From Glycomyces salinus (lineage in GTDB: Bacteria > Actinomycetota > Actinomycetes > Mycobacteriales > Micromonosporaceae), in NCBI RefSeq assembly GCF_016428645.1, contig NZ_JAELXW010000032.1, positions 1-64,000 on the forward strand: 64,000 bases of DNA, given 5' to 3'. Under the pieces are notes generated by a model. The model was not told the origin of the DNA, made no database searches, and saw only the letters and a list, made by a program, of their open reading frames with translations. Both the position numbers and the translations under genes were made by a program. Below, piece by piece: positions 15,020-22,425 of this stretch (positions are counted from its first letter, which is position 1; each line of letters begins with the position of its first letter).

Positions 15020-17686
15020 TCAGCAGGCCGCGAAGAGCACTGTGGTCGCGAGTGGCTCGTTGGAGTAGCAGGTGTCGTCCCAATAGCCCTGGTCTCCGAC
15101 GACGGTGATGCGGATGCCGCTGAGTTCGCCGTCGGGGCCGTTGTACTGCGGCACTGCCAGGTAGAACAGGTGCTCCTTGGCCCGGGTTTTGACCGCGCGT
15201 TTGGCGGCCTGCTCGGATTCCTTCATCGTGAAGTTGGTGTTGCGCCAGCAGGTGACGAGGTTTCCAACGTCGGCGTCGGTCGCGCCGAGCCCGTCGAGGT
15301 CGTTGGCGACCAGGTGGCACCGGTGGAACAGGGACTGGTTGTCCTTGGCGTGCGCGTTGCTCGCCGCGGTGGGCCAGTCCCACAAGACCTGGTTTCCGGC
15401 GGCGGTGCCCTTGTTCAGCGGCGCGCACAGGTAGGCGGCGCCGTAGTGGGCCCTGGGGCCGTCCGAATAGCCGGGGCTGCTCGCGGTCATCTCGGTGGCG
15501 CCTCCGTGGGTGACCCAGGGGCTGCAAGGCTTGTCGGGGTCTTTCCAGTTGACGGCGGTGATGGCGCCGGTGGCGTCAGTGGTGATGAGTCCCTTCGCCT
15601 CCATGTCGGCAAGGTACTCCTCGGGGAGGCCGAAGCCGTTGAGATGCTCGATGATCTCGTCCATGGTCGGCCGGATCAGTGAATTGCACAGCGACGCCCC
15701 CGGCCACTCGTAGGTGCCGCGTCCGGTGGCGACGGTGACGTTCGCGATCTGGGGATCACCGCCGGTGCAGGACTGTTCTGCGATCGATTGCAGTTCGGGC
15801 TGGAGCGCGGGTGCGGCCGCGTTCCACAGGTGCCGGTTCGTGTTGGGGACGATCAATCGCGTGTAGACGGTGCAGTCCTCGCCGGTGCCGCTTGCGTTGG
15901 CGGCGGCCCGTTCCGCTGCGGCGGCCAGATCCGCGTCGGGTACGGAGACGATGCCCGTGCAGCGGGTCGGTTCGGGCTCGGGGAAGTCGCTGAGAAGGAC
16001 GGCGTCCGAGACGGTGCCCTGCTCGTTCGGCAGGAGCGTGACCGTCGGTGCGGCGGGATCGGCGAGCGCGGCTGCGGCGGCCTCCAGAGCCGGCTGGTAG
16101 GCGGCCAGTAGAGCCGGATCCGAAGCGGCCAACACGTCGGCGAGCGCATCCCATCCCCGGAAGCGGTCGCCGGCCTGGGCCAGGCGGTTGAGCGTGGGCA
16201 GGTCGGCGTACTCGCCCTCGGCGGGGGCCGCCTCGGTCGCCGCGTCCGCCGCGTCGAGGGCCGCGTCCGGGTCGATGCCGGAGTCGATCATCCGGGAGAG
16301 CGTGTCGACCAGGCCGGACGCCAGGACGGGGGCGACCTTCCCCAGAATCCGGTCGAGCGCGGGCTGCTTGGCCTGGCCGCCCAGCTTGTCGAGCAGATCC
16401 ATGTACTTGCCCTGGTCGCCGCCGCCGAGTTGGGGCGAGTACACGATGACCGCGTACGCGACCGTGATCTCGGTGGTCTGGCCCGGCGCGGGTGTCGGGG
16501 CCGGGTTGCCGAAGCTCATCGTGGTGGTCGACGCCGAGCTTCCCGGCTGGATGGTGCCGAGATCCTGGTTCACGGGCGACGTGCCGGGAGTGACACTCGC
16601 GGTCACCAGCGCCTCGCCGGGGCCGGTCCCGACGTTCTCGACCGTCGCCGACCATGAACAGGTCGAGCTCCAGCAGTCGGTGGCGTTGATCGTCGCCTGG
16701 AAAGCGGGCCATACGGGTTCGACGTTGGACTGGGCCGGGGGCGGTTCGGGCTCCTCGCCCCCGGTGTCGGCAGTCGTCTCGCCGCTGTTCGTCTCCTGCG
16801 CGGTGGACCGGACCAGTTCCCCGGTCTGCGGGCCCGCCGGACCCGGTACGAGCCGCATCCAACCGGGAGCCCCGGCCAGCGCCGGCGTGACGGTCACGTC
16901 CTCGCCGCCTTCCCAATCGGCCGTCTCGGTCCCGTAGGAGCCGGACGTCGCGGCCGGGCGCCCGATGAGATCGGAATCGAGCGGCCCGGCCAACGACAGC
17001 ACCTCGCTGGGAACGGTGTCGGTGCGCACGAGGGTCCAGTCCTGCCAAGTGGTCGTGATCGTCCCGGCAGCGGGGGTATCGACTTCGGTCCCTTCGGCGT
17101 CGATGGCGCGGATCAAGTCCGCCACCGCTTCGGGGGCGAGGCCGCCTGAGACGTCGAGCGGGAAGGCCGTGCCCTCGTCGGGCCGCACCCAGGTCCCCTC
17201 CAGCTCTCCGGCCTGGGCCGGGGACCGCCGCGCCCACCAGTCCTGGTCGCCGAGGACCGCGGACGACTCCGGTGTCACGTGGAGCTCCGCGCTCCCGCCG
17301 AGCCGGTCGTCGACCGTGCCGACGGCGTATCCGTCATCGGTGACCGAGAACCAGCCGTTGATCTCGGAGCCGTCGGGGGCGATGTAGGTGTAGGCCAAGT
17401 CGATCGCGGAGGCCCCGTCGAACGCGGCGGCCGGGTCGGAGTCGATCTGCCCCACGTCTGCGCTCCTCGGCGCCAGGGCGAACACCGTCGCCGTGACGGC
17501 GAAGACACCTGCGGCGAGATAGGCGATCCAGATCCGGCTCCGGGGCCTGTGCGGCGGCCGGAACCGGGGCGCGTACGGATAGGGCGGCTGCCGCCATCGG
17601 CCGTCTTGGGGCTGGTGCAACGGGGGGCCTCCTGCATCGGGGTGAGAACCACCCCAATATGGGCGGACCGGTCCCGTATCCGTCAC
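15020..17686 (-). CDS. Surface-anchored protein with C-terminal DNA/RNA non-specific nuclease domain
   Basis: 888 residues from GTG 17686. Proline-rich cytoplasmic N-terminus, transmembrane helix at ~50-70 (IWIAYLAAGVFAVTATVFAL), extracellular body with a CARDB-like beta domain (WSATVENVGTGPGEALVTAS), then from about residue 740 a DNA/RNA non-specific endonuclease domain of the bacterial-toxin type: FHRCHLVANDLDGLGATDAD near residues 787-805 is the RxHL(I/V)A active-site motif, followed by NLVTCWRNTNFTMKESE. This matches toxin-associated NUC_2-like domains. It may be an extracellular nuclease or contact-dependent toxin; no immunity gene is adjacent. A divergent kinase gene starts 100 bp away. 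Confidence 0.8.
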   Translation of the reverse strand: MTDTGPVRPYWGGSHPDAGGPPLHQPQDGRWRQPPYPYAPRFRPPHRPRSRIWIAYLAAGVFAVTATVFALAPRSADVGQIDSDPAAAFDGASAIDLAYTYIAPDGSEINGWFSVTDDGYAVGTVDDRLGGSAELHVTPESSAVLGDQDWWARRSPAQAGELEGTWVRPDEGTAFPLDVSGGLAPEAVADLIRAIDAEGTEVDTPAAGTITTTWQDWTLVRTDTVPSEVLSLAGPLDSDLIGRPAATSGSYGTETADWEGGEDVTVTPALAGAPGWMRLVPGPAGPQTGELVRSTAQETNSGETTADTGGEEPEPPPAQSNVEPVWPAFQATINATDCWSSTCSWSATVENVGTGPGEALVTASVTPGTSPVNQDLGTIQPGSSASTTTMSFGNPAPTPAPGQTTEITVAYAVIVYSPQLGGGDQGKYMDLLDKLGGQAKQPALDRILGKVAPVLASGLVDTLSRMIDSGIDPDAALDAADAATEAAPAEGEYADLPTLNRLAQAGDRFRGWDALADVLAASDPALLAAYQPALEAAAAALADPAAPTVTLLPNEQGTVSDAVLLSDFPEPEPTRCTGIVSVPDADLAAAAERAAANASGTGEDCTVYTRLIVPNTNRHLWNAAAPALQPELQSIAEQSCTGGDPQIANVTVATGRGTYEWPGASLCNSLIRPTMDEIIEHLNGFGLPEEYLADMEAKGLITTDATGAITAVNWKDPDKPCSPWVTHGGATEMTASSPGYSDGPRAHYGAAYLCAPLNKGTAAGNQVLWDWPTAASNAHAKDNQSLFHRCHLVANDLDGLGATDADVGNLVTCWRNTNFTMKESEQAAKRAVKTRAKEHLFYLAVPQYNGPDGELSGIRITVVGDQGYWDDTCYSNEPLATTVLFAAC

Positions 17687-17786
17687 CGATCCGTCCCGGG
17701 GCCCCGAGCGGGCCAGAGCGCGGAATTCGGCTGGCCGCCTTGGCTACGCGGGACGGATTCGGGACCGCGTCTCGCAGACTCGCCGC

Positions 17787-19868
17787 ATGGAACCTCTCAG
17801 TCCCCGGGACCGCGCCGATCTGCCCGACATTCCCGGATACGACCTCATGGCCGAGCTCGGGCGCGGCGGCATGGGGTCGGTGTACCTCGCGGTCGGCCCC
17901 GACCGGACCCTGGTGGCGCTCAAGCTGGTCCACGGTCACCTCCTGCGGGAGGAGGAGTTCCGGTACCGGTTCCGCCACGAGGTCTTCAACTCCCGCGGCA
18001 CGGTCGGCGGGGCCTGGACCGCCGCCGTGGTCGACGCCGACGAGGAGGCCGACCGGCCCTGGCTGGCCTCCGAGTTCTATTTCGGGCCCACCCTGGCCGA
18101 CGCCCTCGATGCCGCTCCGCTCGGCGAGGACGCCGTCCTGCGCCTCGCGGCCGGGTTCGCCCGCGCGCTCCAGTACATCCACGATTTGGGGCTGGTCCAT
18201 CGTGACGTCAAGCCCTCCAACGTGATCCTCACCGGGAACGGCCTGCGGATCATCGACTTCGGCATCGCGCGCGCCACCGACGGTCGCGGCGACGCGACCC
18301 TGACCCACACCGGCGTGTTCCTCGGCGCCCCGCCCTACATGTCGCCCGAGCAGATCGAAGGGGGTGACATCGGAACGCCCAGCGACGTCTTCTCGCTCGG
18401 CACCACCCTCGTCACCGCCGCCACCGGGACCAATCCCTTCGACCTCGGCAATCCGTTCGCCACCATGCGGAACGTGGTCGAGTCCGAGCCCGACCTCTCC
18501 GGCCTGCCGGACCGGCTGCGGAGCGTGGCCGCCGCCTGCACGGCCAAGGACCCGGCCGCCCGGCCCTCACCGGACGAGCTGATCGCGATGCTCGGTCCCT
18601 ATGCGGACGAGGCGATCCGGTGGCCGGACTCGACCGCTGAACTCGACGCCGCTCAGCGCCGCGAGGTAGCCGAGCTGCTGCGCGCTCGCGGACTGGCGGC
18701 GGACGAGCAGGTCGACGGGCAGGTGGCGGTCGTCGGCGCGGACGGGACGGGACCGGAGTACCAGGCCGGTCATGTCCACGCCGAGGAGGCCGCCGGCGGG
18801 GACGACGAGACCGTCTGGTTCGGCCCGAACTCGGACGGCAGCACCCGGAAGTTCGGCACGCGGACCGGCGGCCCCTCCCCGGGCGGGGACACGGTCGGCC
18901 CCGGCTCCGCGGGCGGCGGCACGACAGACGACGGTCCCGGCGACGGCGGCGCCCCGCGCAGCCCGAAACCGACCTCGGGATCCTCGTCCACTCCGACCCA
19001 CAAGGGATGGATCGTTTTCGCCGTCCTCCTGGCGGTGCTCCTCATCGCCGCGCTCGTCGAGAGCGGAGGCGACGGAGACGAGCCCTCCTCTCAGGGCGGG
19101 ACCACCGAAGCCGAGGACACCGACGACACGTCCGACGACTGGTCCGATGAGGACACCGAGTTCGAGTACGAGGAGCCGACCGAGAGCCAGAGCCCCGATG
19201 AGGTGGACGGCGCCCGGATCGGCGACTGCTTCTCGAACTACGGCGACGAGTACAGCACCGACATCGAGCCGACCACCTGCGGAGCCAACACGTTCGAGGT
19301 GGTCGACATCGTCGAGGGCGGCGACCTGAACTCGTGCGACTACGTCGACGACGCCGACAAGGTGGTCACCTCCGGCTCCCGCGCGCTGTGCCTCCGCTTC
19401 ATCCCCTCAGAAGGCGACAGCGCCTACCATGCCCAGCCCGGCGAATGCGTCTACGGGCCCGACGGAGGCGAGCCCTGGTACACCACCGACTGCGGGACGG
19501 GCGTGTTCGAGGTCCTGGAGCGGATCGAAGAAGTCGCGGACGGCGACGCCTGCTCCGATTCGACCTACTTCAATCATTGGCGGACCTACGGGACGGGCGA
19601 CACCTACCTGCACGCGACGCTCTGCCTCAGCATGATCTACCCGTACGGCGATATCGGATACGCGGAGCTGGACCACTGCCTGATCGTCTCCGATGACATC
19701 GAATACTACGAGTTCGCCACGGACTGCGACTACGCGAACGCCTATGTCACCGGCCGGACCGGCGACTACGACGTGGGCGAGAGCTGGTGCGGGAACGACG
19801 GCTGGTCGACCTGGGCCAGCGACGACTTCCCGAGCCACTCGTACACGGTCTGCTGGCGCAGATTCTGA
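17787..19868 (+). CDS. Membrane Ser/Thr protein kinase (PknB-like, Hanks type)
   Basis: 693 residues. Kinase domain ~18-270: glycine loop ELGRGGMGSVYLAV, ATP lysine K46, catalytic HRDVKPSN (D140), DFG at D157, APPYMSPEQ in the activation segment. A Pro/Gly/Thr-rich linker leads to one transmembrane helix (GWIVFAVLLAVLLIAALVE, ~409-428), then an acidic stretch and an extracellular domain with many cysteines (GDCFSNYGDEY, PTTCGANTFEVV, GECVYGPDGG, YTTDCGTGVFEVLE), related to septum-formation type repeats. No PASTA repeats. CAGACT lies 6 nt before the ATG, so the gene may be leaderless. Signal and targets unknown; the neighbouring nuclease is a candidate partner. Confidence 0.92.
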   Translation: MEPLSPRDRADLPDIPGYDLMAELGRGGMGSVYLAVGPDRTLVALKLVHGHLLREEEFRYRFRHEVFNSRGTVGGAWTAAVVDADEEADRPWLASEFYFGPTLADALDAAPLGEDAVLRLAAGFARALQYIHDLGLVHRDVKPSNVILTGNGLRIIDFGIARATDGRGDATLTHTGVFLGAPPYMSPEQIEGGDIGTPSDVFSLGTTLVTAATGTNPFDLGNPFATMRNVVESEPDLSGLPDRLRSVAAACTAKDPAARPSPDELIAMLGPYADEAIRWPDSTAELDAAQRREVAELLRARGLAADEQVDGQVAVVGADGTGPEYQAGHVHAEEAAGGDDETVWFGPNSDGSTRKFGTRTGGPSPGGDTVGPGSAGGGTTDDGPGDGGAPRSPKPTSGSSSTPTHKGWIVFAVLLAVLLIAALVESGGDGDEPSSQGGTTEAEDTDDTSDDWSDEDTEFEYEEPTESQSPDEVDGARIGDCFSNYGDEYSTDIEPTTCGANTFEVVDIVEGGDLNSCDYVDDADKVVTSGSRALCLRFIPSEGDSAYHAQPGECVYGPDGGEPWYTTDCGTGVFEVLERIEEVADGDACSDSTYFNHWRTYGTGDTYLHATLCLSMIYPYGDIGYAELDHCLIVSDDIEYYEFATDCDYANAYVTGRTGDYDVGESWCGNDGWSTWASDDFPSHSYTVCWRRF

Positions 19869-19871
19869 GGC

Positions 19872-20567
19872 TCAGTCCGACCTGGGCTTCTGGCGCGGCG
19901 CGCCGCCGGTCGCCAGGCGCATCAGGTCGGTGTCGAGGTCGATCTCCACCTCGGTGCCCCCGGCACTGCCGTAGGAGTGCTGGTAGCTCTTCCAGGACTC
20001 GTCCCGGACCCGGTCGGCGAAGCCGCTCTCCATCAGCAGCAGCAACTCGATCGCCGCCCGGTCGACCCGCTTGCCCAGTTCGGCGTCGTTCCAGTCCTCG
20101 CTGGCGGCGAAGACCGAGGTCGGGACCGTCATCGTCCGCAGGTAGGCGAACAGCGGGCGCATCTGGTCGTCGACGACCAGCGCGTGCCGCGCCGTGCCCG
20201 CCGTCGCGGCCAGCACCACCGGCTTGGCGATCAGGAGATCGTTGTCCAGCACGTGGAAGAACGAGCTGAACAGCCCGCTCGGGGCGGCCTTGTAGACCGG
20301 GGCGCTGGCGACGATCCCGTCGGCGCGGCCGAGGACCTCGATCGCGCGCTCCATGCCCGGCCCCATCAGCTGCGAGGTCAGGGCCGTCGCGATCTCGCCG
20401 GACAGGCCGCGCAGGTCGACCACGTCCACGGCCACGCTCTCGCCGCGATCCGAGGCCAGGGCTGCCGCGCGCCCGGCGACCCGGTCGGCCAGCAGCCTGG
20501 TCGAGGACGGGTCGCTGGTGCCGCCGCTGACCACGGCCAGCCGGAACTCCCTCTTCGGCTCGCTCAT
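19872..20567 (-). CDS. NADPH-dependent FMN reductase, CE1759 family
   Basis: 231 residues of the flavodoxin-like FMN reductase fold: RLAVVSGGTSDPSSTRLLAD (phosphate loop), VDVVDLRGLSGEIAT, IVASAPVYKAAPSGLFSSF (the S-P-x-Y-x-x-x-x-S-G-x-F signature), then KPVVLAATAGTARHALVVDD. It would supply reduced FMN to the luciferase-like monooxygenase encoded in the same cluster. The ATG overlaps the stop of the MarR gene by 4 bp. This LLM-MarR-reductase set is a known actinomycete arrangement. Substrate of the oxygenase is unknown. Confidence 0.9.
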   Translation of the reverse strand: MSEPKREFRLAVVSGGTSDPSSTRLLADRVAGRAAALASDRGESVAVDVVDLRGLSGEIATALTSQLMGPGMERAIEVLGRADGIVASAPVYKAAPSGLFSSFFHVLDNDLLIAKPVVLAATAGTARHALVVDDQMRPLFAYLRTMTVPTSVFAASEDWNDAELGKRVDRAAIELLLLMESGFADRVRDESWKSYQHSYGSAGGTEVEIDLDTDLMRLATGGAPRQKPRSD

Positions 20568-21025
20568 TCCTCGTTCTCCCTTTCAGAACCGTCCTGACCC
20601 GCCAGTCTGCGGCAGATCTCCTCCAGCTTGAGCATGTCCTCTTCGGTCAGTTCGGCGCGCACCGAGCGGGCGACGCTCGCGCCGTGCCGCCCGCCTACGC
20701 GCCGCTGCACGTGCCGCCCGGTCTCGGTCAGGTCGAGCAGGACGCCGCGACCGTCGGCCGGGTCGGCGCTCCGGGCGACCAGGCCGCGCTCGACCAGGCG
20801 CTCGACCAGCCGCGAGAGCGCGGGCTGGCTCAGCAGCACGTTGCGGCCCAACTCGCCCAGGCGCGTCGGCTCGTCGCATTTGGACAGGGTGTAGAGCACG
20901 TCGTACTCGCGCATCGACACCTCGACCCAGATGTCCTCGGCGGCGAACCGCTTCATCAGGACCGCGTGCGCGACCAGGAGCGACTCCCACGCGTCGTTGG
21001 CCAGGCGGCCGCTCGAACGGGTCAT
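20564..21025 (-). CDS. MarR-family transcriptional regulator
   Basis: 153 residues, one winged-helix domain: MREYDVLYTLSKCDEPTRLGELGRNVLLSQPALSRLVERL contains helices 2-4, and RSADPADGRGVLLDLTETGR is the wing with the DxRxxxxxLT motif. SD GGAGGAG lies before the ATG. It lies between the monooxygenase and reductase genes and probably represses them; ATGCGTTTGCAT at 22258-22269 is a candidate operator. Confidence 0.92.
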   Translation of the reverse strand: MTRSSGRLANDAWESLLVAHAVLMKRFAAEDIWVEVSMREYDVLYTLSKCDEPTRLGELGRNVLLSQPALSRLVERLVERGLVARSADPADGRGVLLDLTETGRHVQRRVGGRHGASVARSVRAELTEEDMLKLEEICRRLAGQDGSERENEE

Positions 21026-21034
21026 CTCCTCCTC

Positions 21035-22219
21035 CTAGCCGATGGTCGGGTAGGTCGCGCTGTCCTGGCTGTCCTGGTATGGCGAGCCGCCGGTGACGTT
21101 GTCGCCGCGGTTGGCGTTCGGGCGCGGCTGCCGGACCGGGCCGTCGCCGTACTTGGCCTCGACCAGGCCGGCGTGGGTCGGGGCCGGGGCGGCCTCGGCG
21201 TCGCGGCGCGCGGCCAGTTCCTTGCGCAGCACCGGCACGACCTCTCCGCCGAGCAGTTCAAGCTGGTCGAGGACCATCTTCAGCGGCATCCCGGCGTGGT
21301 CGATCAGGAACAGCTGGCGCTGGTAGTCGCCGAAGGTCTCCTGGAACGTGAGCGTCTTGTCGATGACCTCCTGCGGGCTGCCGACGGTCAGGGGCGTCAT
21401 CTGGCTGAAGTCCTCCAGGCTGGGCCCGTGGCCGTAGACCGGGGCCTCGTCGAAGTAGGGCCGGAACTCCTTGACCGCGTCCTGGGACCGCTTGGCGATG
21501 TACGCCTGGCCGCCGAGTCCGACGACGGCCTGCTTCTTGGTGCCGTGGCCGTAGTGCTCGAACCGGGTCCGGTAGAACTCGATCAGCCGCAGCGAGTGCG
21601 CCGAGGGCCAGAAGATGTGGTTGGCGAAGAAGCCGTTGCCGTAGAACGCGGCCTGCTCGGCGATCTCGGGGGTGCGGATCGAGCCGTGCCACACGAACGG
21701 CGGCACGTCGTCCAGCGGGCGCGGCGTGGAGGTGAAGCCCTGGAGCGGGGTGCGGAAGTTCCCCTCCCAGTCGACCACGTCCTCCCGCCAGAGCCGGTGC
21801 AGCAGGTTGTAGTTCTCCAGGGCCAGCTCCAGGCCCTTGCGGATGTCCTGCCCGAACCAGGGGTAGACCGGCGCGGTGTTGCCGCGGCCGAGCATGAGGT
21901 CCACGCGGCCGCCGGCCAGGTGCTGGAGCATCGCGTACTCCTCGGCGATGCGCACCGGGTCGTTGGTGGTGATCAGGGTGGTCGCGGTGGTCAGGATCAG
22001 CCGCTCGGTGCGGGCGGCGATGCCTGCCAGGAGCGTGGTCGGCGAGGAGGAGAAGAACGGCGGGTTGTGGTGCTCGCCGATGGCGAACACGTCGAGGCCG
22101 ACCTCTTCGGCCTTGACGGCGATCTCGACGACCGCCTTGATCCGCTCGGCCTCGCTCGGGGTGTGCCCCGAGACCGGGTCGCGCGTGATGTCGCTGACCG
22201 AGAAGACTCCGAACTGCAT
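21035..22219 (-). CDS. LLM-class flavin-dependent monooxygenase, CE1758 family
   Basis: 394 residues with a bacterial luciferase-like barrel: MQFGVFSVSDITRDPVSGHT start, FAIGEHHNPPFFSSSPTTLL (FMN-site loop), LTTATTLITTNDPVRIAEEY, GRVDLMLGRGN and PFVWHGSIRTPEIAEQAA. CE1758-type enzymes use FMNH2 from the reductase encoded two genes downstream to hydroxylate an unknown substrate. The C-terminal tail (~345-394) is Pro/Asn-rich and probably disordered. ATG preceded by GGAG. First gene of the monooxygenase-MarR-reductase operon (gap of 9 nt to the MarR gene). Confidence 0.92.
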   Translation of the reverse strand: MQFGVFSVSDITRDPVSGHTPSEAERIKAVVEIAVKAEEVGLDVFAIGEHHNPPFFSSSPTTLLAGIAARTERLILTTATTLITTNDPVRIAEEYAMLQHLAGGRVDLMLGRGNTAPVYPWFGQDIRKGLELALENYNLLHRLWREDVVDWEGNFRTPLQGFTSTPRPLDDVPPFVWHGSIRTPEIAEQAAFYGNGFFANHIFWPSAHSLRLIEFYRTRFEHYGHGTKKQAVVGLGGQAYIAKRSQDAVKEFRPYFDEAPVYGHGPSLEDFSQMTPLTVGSPQEVIDKTLTFQETFGDYQRQLFLIDHAGMPLKMVLDQLELLGGEVVPVLRKELAARRDAEAAPAPTHAGLVEAKYGDGPVRQPRPNANRGDNVTGGSPYQDSQDSATYPTIG

Positions 22220-22257
22220 CGTGGCTCCAGTTCCCCGCCGCAGCGGATCAAAAATTC

Positions 22258-22269
22258 ATGCGTTTGCAT
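22258..22269. promoter_or_regulatory. Candidate MarR operator ATGC-GTTT-GCAT
   Basis: Inverted ATGC/GCAT half-sites with a 4-bp spacer, 39 bp before the monooxygenase start at 22219, inside a short AT-rich patch (GATCAAAAATTC). Placement before a MarR-containing operon suggests the operator. Confidence 0.45.
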
Positions 22270-22425
22270 CTACCTCAACGGTGCCACGGCCTAACCCATT
22301 CCCGTCCACTACCGGTGAGACCGCTCACCTCCCGTGCGCTGGGCGACACGCCGCCCGATATCCGCCGGGCCGAGCAGAGTGTCGCCCAAGATCGGGTTCC
22401 AACCGGACACACCGAGAGGACCCCG

